Source: Microbacterium timonense
Lineage (GTDB): Bacteria > Actinomycetota > Actinomycetes > Actinomycetales > Microbacteriaceae
Direction of reading: 5' to 3'
Assembly: GCF_900292075.1 (NCBI RefSeq)
Contig: NZ_OLMV01000003.1
Location: 248,001-312,000 of the forward strand
Length of the DNA stretch: 64,000 nucleotides
The position numbers and the translations under genes were made by a program. Positions 31,203 to 40,000 of this stretch are shown here, in pieces (within the stretch, counting starts at the first letter, position 1; each line of letters opens with the position of its first letter). The notes beneath the pieces are model-generated. The model was not told where the DNA came from and ran no database searches. It saw only the letters and a program-made list of their open reading frames with translations.

Positions 31203-32552
31203 TCACCTGCCGGCGCGTCCGCGGCGGCGTGGGCAGGCAGCCGCGACAGCTCCCGAGAGCAAGGCGGCAGCACCCGCGACCGCCAGCCCGACGGGCGCGG
31301 GGGCACCGGACGCCGCCAGTTCCGGGGCATCCGGTTCAGACGGCGTGCCAGGCCCCGGCGAGGGCGAGGGCGAGGGAACAGGAGTGGGAGGGGTGTTGGT
31401 GACTGTCACGTCGACGGGGGCCTCGAAGACCGGCACGGTCAGGCCGGTCGCGGAGATCTGGTCGCCTGACTGGTAGGTGACCGTCCATCCGGGTGGCACC
31501 GACGTCGTGGCTTCGGCGATGGCGCAGTACGTCCCCGCGGTGACCATAATGGGTGCCGAGGTGCCGCCTGCGGCGGGCAGCGCCACGGTTCCGACCGTCC
31601 CGTCGAGGCAGGCGTACTCGACGATCCACTCCGCCGGCAGATCCGCGGGCGAGACGGCCGGCTGGACCGCCTTGGTGATCGTGAGCGATCCCTGCAGCAC
31701 CGAGATGCCGGTGAAGTCGTTCGTGACGGTCACCTCGGCGCCCGCCGCGTCGCCGATCTGCACGGTGGAGTCGGGCGAGAACGACACCACGGTGCCGGGG
31801 GGAAGGCTCGCGGTCCCCTCCTCTTCGACGGTGCACGTGGTGCCGGTGGGCAGAGCGTCGATGAGGACGGACCCCGCGTTCAGCGCGACGCCACCGGATC
31901 TGCCGAATGTGATCACGACCGGCTCGAAGCCCGGCGCGTCGCACGTCACGAGCACGCTGAACGAGAGAGGCAGCGACTGGGCCGGCAGCCCCGCCGGAGG
32001 GATGACCTCCTTCTCGATCAGGAGCGACCCGGTCGGCAGCGGGTCGAGGTGATAGCAGACGAACCAGTGGCTGATCTGGGGGATGTTGCCCGCACCGACG
32101 AGCGGCGAGAAGTAGCCCTGAGGCGGCGCCAGCGACGGTGGCAGCACCGCCGGATCGGTGTAGAGGTTGAAGCCGTTGCCGCCTTTGACCACGACGGCGT
32201 CGATGACCACCCCGGCCGCCACGCCGTCGGGTGTGATGGCGACGTCGAGGTACCGGTCCTGGCGGGTCGTGCCGGCGACATAGGCATCGGCACCGGGCTC
32301 GGAGCCCGCGCCCCCGATGCGGATCGACTCGTCGAAGCCGACGTCGGAGCAGGTCACCGCGTCCCCGCTGACGAATTCGGCGCGGGGATCCGACGGCATG
32401 GCGACCGGGGCGGGCACCGCCACCGCCGCCGAGGCGGATCCCAGGGCGATCGCGACGGTCACCAGGGCGACGGCCGGCAACCGCCAGGCCCTGTCTGCCG
32501 CGGGCCGTGGTGGCGGCTGCTTCGCGAATCTCCGCATCCCGAGCGCGGACAT
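31203..32552 (-). CDS. Secreted surface protein with DUF5979-like repeats and LAxTG-like C-terminus
   Basis: A 449-residue exported protein. A long signal sequence (hydrophobic core LPAVALVTVAIALGSASAAV) is followed by two or three beta repeats of the DUF5979 kind (GSLLIEKEVIPPAG, GSLTITKAVQPAVS, TGTTCTVEEEGTA). A Pro/Ser linker follows, then LAASGAPAPVG, a hydrophobic helix and CPRRRGRAGR. The last part is a cell-wall sorting signal layout with LAASG in place of LAxTG. ATG at 32552 follows GGAGGGG; an ATG at 32594 is possible. It probably sits on the wall or membrane; ligand unknown. Confidence 0.8.
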   Translation of the reverse strand: MSALGMRRFAKQPPPRPAADRAWRLPAVALVTVAIALGSASAAVAVPAPVAMPSDPRAEFVSGDAVTCSDVGFDESIRIGGAGSEPGADAYVAGTTRQDRYLDVAITPDGVAAGVVIDAVVVKGGNGFNLYTDPAVLPPSLAPPQGYFSPLVGAGNIPQISHWFVCYHLDPLPTGSLLIEKEVIPPAGLPAQSLPLSFSVLVTCDAPGFEPVVITFGRSGGVALNAGSVLIDALPTGTTCTVEEEGTASLPPGTVVSFSPDSTVQIGDAAGAEVTVTNDFTGISVLQGSLTITKAVQPAVSPADLPAEWIVEYACLDGTVGTVALPAAGGTSAPIMVTAGTYCAIAEATTSVPPGWTVTYQSGDQISATGLTVPVFEAPVDVTVTNTPPTPVPSPSPSPGPGTPSEPDAPELAASGAPAPVGLAVAGAAALLSGAVAAACPRRRGRAGR

Positions 32553-32652
32553 CAGGCGGGGGTCCCCTCCGTCGGTCGCTGCCAGCGCTCTCATCCTGCG
32601 CTGTCGGCACTTGTCTAGCGCAGCGGACCGACGCGGGCAAGAGGTCCTGCGT

Positions 32653-32685
32653 CAACCGGCGCCGGTGTCACGGGGGCGCCGGTTG
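32653..32685 (-). terminator. Terminator of the aminotransferase-E1-E2 operon
   Basis: CAACCGGCGCC (32653-32663) and GGCGCCGGTTG (32675-32685) form an 11-bp perfect stem with an 11-base loop, 29 bases after the E2 stop on the minus strand. Confidence 0.8.
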
Positions 32686-32714
32686 TCGAAGACGACGGCG
32701 CTCGGGGCGATCGG

Positions 32715-34106
32715 TCAGTCCAGCAGAAGGGCGGGCTCCTCCAGGATCGAGGCGACGTCGGCGATGAACCGCGACATCCCGTCGCCGTCGATCACGCGGT
32801 GGTCGAACGAGCCGGCGACGGTGGTCACGAATCGCGGACGCACCTCGCCGTCGACGACCCATGGCTTCTGGCGGATCGTACCGAGCGCCACGATGCCCGA
32901 CTCGCCGGGGTTGATGATGGGCGTGCCGGCATCCATGCCGAAGACGCCGATGTTGGTGATGGTGATGGTGCCGCCCTGCTGGTCGGCGGGCGTCGTCTTG
33001 CCCTCGCGCGCGGTCACCGTGAGCTTCTCCAGCGCCCGCGCCAGCTCGCGCATCGACAGGTCCTGAGCGTCCTTGATGTTCGGTACGAGAAGACCACGAG
33101 GAGTGGCCGCCGCGATGCCGAGGTTGACGTAGCGGCGCACGCGGATCTCGGCGCCGCCGTCGGCATCCACCCACGCGGCGTTGACCATCGGCGTGCGCCG
33201 GGCCGCCCAGATGACGGCACGCGCCATGATGAGCAGCGGCGACACCTTGATGTCGGCGAAGTCCGGTGACGCCTTGAGGCGCTTGACGAGCTCCATCGTG
33301 CGGGTGGCGTCGACGTCGGTCCACACCGAGACGTGCGGAGCGGAGTACGCCGACTGCACCATCGCCGACGACGTCGCTTTGCGCACGCCCTTGACCGCGA
33401 TGGTCTCCTCCCGGCCCGCGGCGTCGGGCGCCGGGGTCGACGGGCTCACCGTCGCCGCACCGCCGGGACGGGCGGATCCGGCCGGCGCGGCAGCGGGGAC
33501 GGGGATCGTCTCCTCGCGCACGTCGCCCCACTCGGGGGTCTGGATGTTGCGGAAGACGCTCGCCTGCGACGCATGGTTGACGACGTCCTCACGGGTCACC
33601 TCGCCCGCCGGACCGCTCGGCGTCACGGTCGCGAGGTCCACGCCGAGGTCACGTGCGAGCTTGCGGATCGGAGGCTTGGCCACCACGCCGACGGATGCCG
33701 CGACGCGCTGCGCCTTCTCGGTGCGCTGCACCGGGCGACGCCGCGACTGCACGTGCCCCCCGGTGCCGTAGCCGACGAGCACCGCACCCTCGCCCTTGTC
33801 GGATGACGGATCGCTGGGACCGCCGTGCTCGGACTGTCCGACGACCGCCGGGGCCGCGACATCCGTCCCGGACGCGATCGTGATGATCGGGGCGCCGACG
33901 TCGACGGTCGCACCCTCGGCCACGAGCAGCTCGCCGACGGTGCCTGCGAACGGCGACGGCAGCTCGACCAGCGACTTGGCCGTCTCGATCTCGACCAGGA
34001 CGTCGTTGACCGCCACCGTGTCGCCGGGCGCCACGCGCCACTGGACGATCTCGGCCTCGGTGAGTCCTTCGCCCACATCGGGGAGGACGAACGTCTGCGT
34101 GCTCAT
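32715..34106 (-). CDS. bkdC: 2-oxo acid dehydrogenase E2 (dihydrolipoamide acyltransferase)
   Basis: A 463-residue E2 with one lipoyl domain (residues 1-78, lipoyl Lys44 in [14 protein letters not shown]), an E1/E3-binding domain (about 143-179, [21 protein letters not shown]), and a catalytic domain ending in [10 protein letters not shown] (His436, Asp440). It transfers the acyl group from E1 to Co[21 protein letters not shown] segment matches the substrate channel region. It follows E1beta by 38 bases with AAAGGAG before ATG. No E3 gene is in the window, so dihydrolipoamide dehydrogenase must be supplied elsewhere. Separate E1 subunits favour branched-chain over pyruvate substrates. Confidence 0.93.
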   Translation of the reverse strand: MSTQTFVLPDVGEGLTEAEIVQWRVAPGDTVAVNDVLVEIETAKSLVELPSPFAGTVGELLVAEGATVDVGAPIITIASGTDVAAPAVVGQSEHGGPSDPSSDKGEGAVLVGYGTGGHVQSRRRPVQRTEKAQRVAASVGVVAKPPIRKLARDLGVDLATVTPSGPAGEVTREDVVNHASQASVFRNIQTPEWGDVREETIPVPAAAPAGSARPGGAATVSPSTPAPDAAGREETIAVKGVRKATSSAMVQSAYSAPHVSVWTDVDATRTMELVKRLKASPDFADIKVSPLLIMARAVIWAARRTPMVNAAWVDADGGAEIRVRRYVNLGIAAATPRGLLVPNIKDAQDLSMRELARALEKLTVTAREGKTTPADQQGGTITITNIGVFGMDAGTPIINPGESGIVALGTIRQKPWVVDGEVRPRFVTTVAGSFDHRVIDGDGMSRFIADVASILEEPALLLD

Positions 34107-34144
34107 GTGTGCTCCTTTCGCCCGGGATGACCCGGCGAGAGCGG

Positions 34145-35212
34145 TCAGTAGGCCAGGGACCGGTCGACGGCCTCGAGGATGCGGTCGGCGTCGGGCAGGT
34201 ACGCACCCTCGAGCTTGGCCGGGGGGAAGGGTGTGTCGAAGCCGGACACGCGCAGCACCGGCGCCTCCAAGGCATAGAACGCTTGCTCCATCACGGTCGC
34301 GGCGACCTCGGATCCCAGCGAGGTGAAGCCGGGGGCCTCCTGCGCGTAGACCATGCGCCCGGTGCGGCGCACGGAGTCGAGGATCGGGCCGTAGTCCAGC
34401 GGTGACAGCGAGCGCAGGTCGACGACCTCGATGCTCGTGCCCTCGGCCTCGGCGAGGGCCGCCGCCTGGAGCATGGTCGTGACCATCGCGCCATGGCCGA
34501 CCAGGGTGACGTCGCTGCCGCGGCGCACCACGCGCGAGGCGTGCAGCGGCAGCGCCGGGGCCGAGGTGTCGACCTCCCCCTTCTGCCAGTACTTGCTCTT
34601 GGGCTCGAGGAAGATCACCGGGTCGGGCGAGGTGATCGCGTCCTGGATCATCCAGTAACCGTCGTTGGGAGTCGACGGGCTGACCACCCGCAGGCCCGGA
34701 GTGTGGGTGAAGTAGGCCTCGGGGCTCTCCTGGTGGTGCTCGACGGCGCCGATGTGCCCGCCGTAGGGGATGCGGATCACGACCGGCATCTGCACTGCAC
34801 CCTCATGCCGGTTGGTGAGCTTGGCCAACTGCGTGGTGATCTGGTCGAACCCCGGGAAGACGAAGCCGTCGAACTGGATCTCGACGACCGGACGGAAGCC
34901 CGCCATGGCCAGCCCGATCGCGGTGCCGACGAGTCCGGACTCTGCCAGCGGGGTGTCGAGCACCCGGCGCTCGCCGAACTCGGCCTGCAGGCCCTCGGTC
35001 ACGCGGAAGACGCCGCCGAGCTTGCCGATGTCTTCGCCCATCAGCACCACGCGGTCGCTCGCGGCCATGGCGGCCCGCAGTCCGGCGTTGATCGCCCGGC
35101 TGAACGGCATGGTCGTCACGGTCGGCGTCTCGGCGCGTGCCGCGTCGGCGTGTGGACTCGCAGACTCGCTCATCGACCGTTCCTCGCTCGACGACCGGGT
35201 ATCGATGGTCAC
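34145..35212 (-). CDS. bkdB: 2-oxo acid dehydrogenase E1 beta subunit
   Basis: A 355-residue transketolase-like beta subunit: [23 protein letters not shown] at the start, [44 protein letters not shown], and [16 protein letters not shown] in the C-terminal domain. GTG at 35212 is chosen: GGGAGGT lies upstream and it forms a GTGA overlap with the E1alpha stop. An internal ATG at 35173 is a weaker alternative. It pairs with E1alpha for the thiamine diphosphate-dependent decarboxylation. Confidence 0.93.
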   Translation of the reverse strand: MTIDTRSSSEERSMSESASPHADAARAETPTVTTMPFSRAINAGLRAAMAASDRVVLMGEDIGKLGGVFRVTEGLQAEFGERRVLDTPLAESGLVGTAIGLAMAGFRPVVEIQFDGFVFPGFDQITTQLAKLTNRHEGAVQMPVVIRIPYGGHIGAVEHHQESPEAYFTHTPGLRVVSPSTPNDGYWMIQDAITSPDPVIFLEPKSKYWQKGEVDTSAPALPLHASRVVRRGSDVTLVGHGAMVTTMLQAAALAEAEGTSIEVVDLRSLSPLDYGPILDSVRRTGRMVYAQEAPGFTSLGSEVAATVMEQAFYALEAPVLRVSGFDTPFPPAKLEGAYLPDADRILEAVDRSLAY

Positions 35213-36384
35213 GATGCACCTCCCTCGAAGGATGCCTCGTACTCGGCGAGCCAGCGCCGCTGCTCGGCGATGAGCGGGTGGGCCTCGGAGTACACGTGCG
35301 CGAACATCGTGTCGGCCTCGAGACCGCCGAGCGCATTTGTGCGGGCGCGGGTGTCGTCGGCGAGCGCCTGTGCCTCGGCGTCCACGTCGGCGAAGAACGC
35401 CTCCGACGCGCCCCGCGCGAGCAGGAACGCCCGCATGCGGGCGATCGGGTCGCGACGTCGCCAGGACTCCTCCTCGTCGGAGGTGCGGTACTTGGTCGGG
35501 TCGTCGCTCGTGGTGTGCGCACCGAGGCGGTAGGTCATCGCCTCGATGGCGCGGGGACCTTCGCCGGCGCGCGCCTCGTCCAGCGCGGCCCGCGTCACCG
35601 CCCAGCTCGCCAGCACGTCGTTTCCGTCGACGAGCGTGCTCGGCATCCCGTATCCCTCGCCGCGCTTGTACAGCGGCGACCGAGACTGGGTGGAGACGGG
35701 CACCGAGATCGCCCACTGGTTGTTCTGCAGGAAGAACACCTCGGGGGTGCGGTAGCTGGCGGCGAAGACCATGGCCTCGTGCACGTCGCCCTGACTGGAC
35801 GCACCGTCGCCGTAGTAGACGATGACGGCCTCATCGCGCGCGGGGTCGCCGGTGCCGCATCGCCCGTCGAAGACGAGCCCCATGCCGAACCCGGTGGCGT
35901 GCAGCGTCTGCGAGCCGAGCACGAGCGTGTAGATGTGGGTGTTGCCGTTCTTCGGGTCGGTGGGGTCCCAGCCGCCGTGCGAGAGGCCTCGCATGACCCG
36001 GATGATGTCGATCGGATCGACGCCGCGGATCTTGGTGACGACGTGCTCGCGGTACGAGGGGAAGATGTGGTCCTGCGGGCGGGCGGCACGGGCGGAGCCC
36101 ACCTGGGCGGCCTCCTGGCCGTAGCTGGGCGGCCACAGCGCGAGCTGACCCTGCCGCTGCAGGTTCGTCGCCTGCACGTCGAAGGCGCGGATGACGGTCA
36201 TGTCGCGATAGAACGTCGCGAGGTCGCCATCGCTCAGGCCGTCGACGGCCTGGCGGTAGCGCTCGGCTGCAGGCGTGGGCGCGAATGTGCCGTCCGCCGC
36301 GAGGAAGCGGACGAGCGTGGGGTCTTCACCTTCGGCTGCCGGCGCCACGGCGTCGATCGTCACCGGATCTTCAGGCGGGGTCAC
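35209..36384 (-). CDS. bkdA: 2-oxo acid dehydrogenase E1 alpha subunit
   Basis: A 391-residue E1alpha. The thiamine diphosphate motif runs from GDGASSQGD (residues 192-200) to FFLQNN (217-222). [15 protein letters not shown] and HIFPSYREH are typical for branched-chain 2-oxoacid dehydrogenases. The phosphorylation-loop region of the animal enzymes is replaced by [17 protein letters not shown] at 36384 overlaps the aminotransferase stop (GTGA), so transamination and decarboxylation are translationally linked. Substrates are expected to be 2-oxo acids of Val, Leu and Ile, feeding branched fatty acids common in these bacteria. Confidence 0.93.
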   Translation of the reverse strand: MTPPEDPVTIDAVAPAAEGEDPTLVRFLAADGTFAPTPAAERYRQAVDGLSDGDLATFYRDMTVIRAFDVQATNLQRQGQLALWPPSYGQEAAQVGSARAARPQDHIFPSYREHVVTKIRGVDPIDIIRVMRGLSHGGWDPTDPKNGNTHIYTLVLGSQTLHATGFGMGLVFDGRCGTGDPARDEAVIVYYGDGASSQGDVHEAMVFAASYRTPEVFFLQNNQWAISVPVSTQSRSPLYKRGEGYGMPSTLVDGNDVLASWAVTRAALDEARAGEGPRAIEAMTYRLGAHTTSDDPTKYRTSDEEESWRRRDPIARMRAFLLARGASEAFFADVDAEAQALADDTRARTNALGGLEADTMFAHVYSEAHPLIAEQRRWLAEYEASFEGGAS

Positions 36385-37499
36385 CGTTCTACGCTAGCCC
36401 GCACTCCCGCGTGGCCTTCCGGGAGGTTCTTCACAACGGATGCCGCGATCCCTAGGACCTTCTCCACAGATTCCTCTTCGCCCACCGAGATGCGGATGCC
36501 GTCCCCGGCGAACGGGCGGACGATCAGCCCCGCCTCCTCGAAGGCGACGGCGAAGGCCGCGGTCTCGTCGCCGGCGGGCAGCCACACGAAGTTGCCCTGC
36601 GCCTCCGGGACGTTCCAGCCGGCATCGCGCAACCCCTGGGCCAGGCGATCGCGACGGCCGGCGATGACCTGCACCCGTTCGAGCAGCTCTTCCTCGGCAT
36701 CCAGGCTCGCCAGCGCCGCCTCTTCGCCGTGGGCGGTGACCGACAGCGGGATGGCGGTGGTGCGCGCGGCATCGAGGACCCGGGGGTGGCCGATCGCGTA
36801 GCCGACGCGCAGCGCCGCGAGCCCGTAGGCCTTCGAGAACGTCCGCAGCACCACGACGTTGGGCCAGCCGCTGCGCAGCACCCGCTCCCCGCCGACGGCG
36901 TCGGGATCGGTCACGAACTCGGCGTAGGCCTCATCGAGGACGACGAGCACGTCACCCGGCACCTTGGCCACGAAGTCATCGAATTCCGCCTGAGTCACGA
37001 CGGGACCGGTCGGATTGTTCGGACTGCAGACGATGACGGCACGAGTGCGTTCGGTGATCGCCGCCGCCATCGCGTCGAGGTCGTGACGGGCGCCGGCAGC
37101 CAGCGGCACCTCGACCGCGGTGGCTCCTGCCACGACAGCCAGCCACGGGTAGGCCTCGAAAGATCGCCAGGCGTAGATGACCTCATCTCCAGGACCCGAT
37201 GTCGCCAGCACCAGCTGGGCGAGGATCGAGACGCTGCCCGCACCGATGTGCACCCCGTCGACGTCCACCCCGAACCGTTCGGCCAGGCGCTGTCGCAGGC
37301 GATGCGCGGTGGCATCCGGATACCGGTTCAACGCGGTCGCGGCCCGTACCCGCTCGAGCACACCCGGCAGCGGGTCGAACGGGTTCTCGTTGCTCGACAG
37401 CTTGAAGGCGTCGGCGCCGGCCTGCCGGCCCTGCTTGTACGGCGGCAGGGCGGCGACCTCGGGGCGCACGCGCACGGGGATCTCGGGAGCGTCGGTCAC
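36381..37499 (-). CDS. HisC-like aminotransferase, class I/II
   Basis: A 372-residue PLP enzyme of the histidinol-phosphate/aromatic aminotransferase group. [12 protein letters not shown] near residue 35, SPNNPTGPV (159-167), DEAYAEF, and the PLP Lys223 in [18 protein letters not shown] are all present. First gene of the operon with the E1 and E2 genes. That context favours aromatic or branched-chain amino acids over histidinol phosphate, though a paralogous hisC elsewhere cannot be checked here. GTG at 37499 is the start. No promoter stands out in the 159-base gap upstream. Confidence 0.9.
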   Translation of the reverse strand: MTDAPEIPVRVRPEVAALPPYKQGRQAGADAFKLSSNENPFDPLPGVLERVRAATALNRYPDATAHRLRQRLAERFGVDVDGVHIGAGSVSILAQLVLATSGPGDEVIYAWRSFEAYPWLAVVAGATAVEVPLAAGARHDLDAMAAAITERTRAVIVCSPNNPTGPVVTQAEFDDFVAKVPGDVLVVLDEAYAEFVTDPDAVGGERVLRSGWPNVVVLRTFSKAYGLAALRVGYAIGHPRVLDAARTTAIPLSVTAHGEEAALASLDAEEELLERVQVIAGRRDRLAQGLRDAGWNVPEAQGNFVWLPAGDETAAFAVAFEEAGLIVRPFAGDGIRISVGEEESVEKVLGIAASVVKNLPEGHAGVRASVER

Positions 37500-37658
37500 G
37501 TCCCGAGTCTACGAGCGGCAGGTCCGATGTGCTCCCGCAGCCGGCGTCGGCCGGATGCGTCGCGGGGCTGCCGCCGGCCGAACGCGCCCGCGGCGCATTC
37601 GGCGTGCCGGGCGGCGACCATTGGCCGCCGACGGCTGCCGTGGAAGACTGGGCGGACT

Positions 37659-38048
37659 ATGGGCTTCCTCATCCGCATCGTCGTCAACGCGTTCGCGATC
37701 TGGGTGGTCACCCTGATCCCGGCGCTGCAGGTCACGGTCATCCCGTTCCCGCCGGGCGAGACCCTTCAGCTCGTGCTCACGCTGCTCATCGTCGCGGCGA
37801 TCTTCGCCCTGGTGAACACCATCATCGGCACCGTCATCAAGGTGCTCGCGTTCCCGCTCTACATCCTCACGCTCGGCCTCATCGGGCTGCTCATCAACGC
37901 GTTCCTGCTGTGGCTCACGGCGTGGCTGACGAGCTGGTGGAGCTGGGGCCTGCGGGTCGAGGACTTCTGGTGGGGCGTGCTGGCGGCCATCATCATCACG
38001 CTCATCAACTGGGTGTTCGGCATCATTCTCCGCCCCCGCAAGGACTGA
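37659..38048 (+). CDS. Phage-holin-family (superfamily IV) small membrane protein
   Basis: A 129-residue protein with four hydrophobic helices, beginning MGFLIRIVVNAFAIWVVTL and ending in a short basic tail (RPRKD). The AIFALVNTIIGTVIKVLAFPLYILTLG region matches the actinobacterial holin-like/DUF360-type membrane proteins. Despite the family name, no other phage gene is near, so a chromosomal membrane role is more likely. ATG at 37659. Confidence 0.85.
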   Translation: MGFLIRIVVNAFAIWVVTLIPALQVTVIPFPPGETLQLVLTLLIVAAIFALVNTIIGTVIKVLAFPLYILTLGLIGLLINAFLLWLTAWLTSWWSWGLRVEDFWWGVLAAIIITLINWVFGIILRPRKD

Positions 38049-38056
38049 CCTCCTCT

Positions 38057-39553
38057 CTACCCCCGGGTCGCCGCGTACTCGGTGACCACCACGTCGTCAG
38101 CGGCGGCGAGACCGTCGAAGACCGCGCGCAGCTGATCGACACGGGGGTCGGCGGAGGCATCCACGAGCACCGCGGTCTCGGCGTAGGCCGTCATCCGGTG
38201 AGCCGGCACCTGGACGTCGTCCAGCCCGGGATCGGGGTCGGCGACGCGCTCGGCGACGAAGCTACCCGGGGCGCCCACGCCCTGGCCGTGGCCACCGCCG
38301 GCGAGTGCCGCCACCGGGTCGTCGGTGTGCCGCAGCGTGACGCTGAACGTGTCGGCGCCGACGTCGGCCTCGACGGGCGAACCGAGCGACACCAGCGTCT
38401 GGACGTCGTACTCGCCCTCCAAAGCCAGGTGGGCGGCGATCATCGCGCCCTGAGAATGCCCGAAGGCGTGCACGACATCGCCGGGCTGGGCGCCGGCCGC
38501 CGCCAGCGCGGCCTCGGTGGCCGCGTATGAGTCCGAGGTCTGCCCGGAGTACAGCTGGAGGTTCGACTCGTTGTCCCACGGGTCGTCGCCTCCGAGCGCG
38601 AACGACTGCATTCCCGCCACGTAGACCGCGTACTGGTGGGATCCGTCAGGCATGGCGTACCGCTCGACCCGCACGCGGGAGTCGCCGGCCCCCGGCATCC
38701 GCTGGGTGACGGCGGCGAGACCCTGCGGCGCCACCGAGGCGGCGCCTCCCGCCGGAACCGCGGGTGCCGACGGGCTCGAGGCAGCCGGCGCGGTCGGGGC
38801 GACCGGTGCGACCGGCCGCAGCGAGACCGGCCCCGCCGTGCCCGTCAGCCGCGCGTCGCGGGAGAGCCGGCCCGTGCCCGCCAGGCCCACCCCGGCGGCG
38901 GCGCCGAGGGTGACCAAGCCCGTCGCGGCGCCCGTGACCACCGCGCCGGGGCCGCTGATGGTCTCACCGACGCTGACACCCCATTGCGTCGATTGCCGCA
39001 CCAGCTCTGACGGCCACAGCACGGTGCGATCGAACTCCGCGATCAGTGCCTGCTGCCAGGCGTCAGGGTGGGCCGCCGCCAGCCGCTCGGTGCGCGCCTC
39101 CAGGCGCGCGGCCCGGCCCGTGTCTCCCGCCAGCGCGGCCGCGTGCTGCTCTGCCCGCAGGTCCACGAGCTCGTACGCGTCGGCGGCTCCGCGCAGCGCA
39201 CCAGCGATCGCCAGGGCCTCGGCCCGCACCTCGCGCAGTCGCGTGCCGAGGATGCTTGCCGACGCCACCGCGTCCCGCGCGTCGTGGAACATCACCAGCA
39301 GCATGTTCTGCAGAGCTCCCAGCCGCAGGGCGATGGCCTCGAGATCCGCCTCCGCCGTGACGAAGCGGTCGGCGGTCTCGCGAAGCGTCACGGTGTCCAC
39401 CGCGACGGCCCCGCCGCCGCGGATCTGCAGCCCGTGGTCCACTCGGGGCCACATCTCCCCGAACAGGCCCACCCATCCCGTGTCGGGATCCACGCGCCGG
39501 GAGGCGGAGGGCTGCTGCGGGTCGAGCGGGTCCCCTGCCCCCTCACCGCTCAT
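38057..39553 (-). CDS. Lipase-fold protein with N-terminal ESX-like helical region
   Basis: A 498-residue protein of unknown role. Residues about 45-190 are Ala-rich helices with heptad character (ETADRFVTAEADLEAIALRL, LREVRAEALAIAGALRGAAD), like WXG100/LXG-type secretion modules. A glycine-rich hydrophobic stretch and Pro/Ala/Ser linker follow. A C-terminal alpha/beta hydrolase domain carries VHAFGHSQGAMIAAHLALEG, with a possible acid and His near ADPDPGLDDVQVPAHRM. No signal peptide is seen. Its ATG overlaps the stop of the small upstream gene (ATGA). The layout resembles proteins secreted through type VII systems; this is inference. Confidence 0.75.
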   Translation of the reverse strand: MSGEGAGDPLDPQQPSASRRVDPDTGWVGLFGEMWPRVDHGLQIRGGGAVAVDTVTLRETADRFVTAEADLEAIALRLGALQNMLLVMFHDARDAVASASILGTRLREVRAEALAIAGALRGAADAYELVDLRAEQHAAALAGDTGRAARLEARTERLAAAHPDAWQQALIAEFDRTVLWPSELVRQSTQWGVSVGETISGPGAVVTGAATGLVTLGAAAGVGLAGTGRLSRDARLTGTAGPVSLRPVAPVAPTAPAASSPSAPAVPAGGAASVAPQGLAAVTQRMPGAGDSRVRVERYAMPDGSHQYAVYVAGMQSFALGGDDPWDNESNLQLYSGQTSDSYAATEAALAAAGAQPGDVVHAFGHSQGAMIAAHLALEGEYDVQTLVSLGSPVEADVGADTFSVTLRHTDDPVAALAGGGHGQGVGAPGSFVAERVADPDPGLDDVQVPAHRMTAYAETAVLVDASADPRVDQLRAVFDGLAAADDVVVTEYAATRG

Positions 39554-39855
39554 CGCCCGGCCCCGAGGAAGGGCAGCCCGGTCAGCGGCTCGGTCATGAG
39601 GGCGCGACCCCAGGCGAGGTCGGCGTCGGCTCGCGCCGTCTGCGCCAGGCATCCGAGTCCCGAGACGTCGCCCGCCCACCGCGTCGCGCGCTCGTGGAAG
39701 GCCGTCGCCGCTGTGGCCTGCCAGCCGGTCGCGTCGGACAGGCCGCGGGCTACGACCGCGGCATCCTCCAGGTGGCCGATGAGGCGACCGAGCTCGCCCA
39801 CCACGATGGCGAGCTGATCGGCGGGGGATCCGGCGGCGAGGGGTGCGGGTGTCAC
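39550..39855 (-). CDS. Small WXG100-like helical protein
   Basis: A 101-residue protein predicted to be two helices, with a WQATAATAFHERATRWAGDV segment around the turn, like the W-x-G hairpin proteins though GWQ replaces WxG. Directly precedes and overlaps the lipase-fold gene, a common arrangement for a secretion partner or chaperone. GTG at 39855 is the start. No ESX ATPase gene is in the window. Confidence 0.7.
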   Translation of the reverse strand: MTPAPLAAGSPADQLAIVVGELGRLIGHLEDAAVVARGLSDATGWQATAATAFHERATRWAGDVSGLGCLAQTARADADLAWGRALMTEPLTGLPFLGAGR

Positions 39856-39939
39856 GCAACGATCGTCCCGCCGGAGCGCTTCGGGGAGCGGGCAGTCGCC
39901 CCGTTCTGTGGGCAGCTGATGGCGTGCCCCCGATGTGGA

Positions 39940-39973
39940 GGAGGGGCGCCGTCCCGTCGGACGGCACCCCTCC
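39940..39973 (-). terminator. Terminator of the extracellular nuclease gene
   Basis: A 15-base arm (39940-39954) pairs with 39959-39973 with one C/A mismatch: GGAGGGG against CCCCTCC outside, GCCGTCC against GGACGGC inside, and a 4-base loop. It lies 28 bases after the nuclease stop. Confidence 0.85.
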
Positions 39974-40000
39974 GTGCCCTGCGGCTGCCGGCTGCGGCGG

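Noticed and set aside
32715..37499. Pyruvate dehydrogenase or acetoin dehydrogenase operon
   Set aside because: E1 motifs and aminotransferase context favour branched-chain 2-oxo acids; no acetoin genes are present. Not fully excluded by sequence.
37659..38048. Prophage remnant because of the holin family name
   Set aside because: No integrase, capsid, terminase or lysin genes around; the family is widespread in chromosomes.
38057..39855. Toxin-antitoxin or polymorphic toxin with immunity gene
   Set aside because: No immunity-like gene follows and the C-terminal domain looks like a lipase fold; kept only as a type VII-like candidate.
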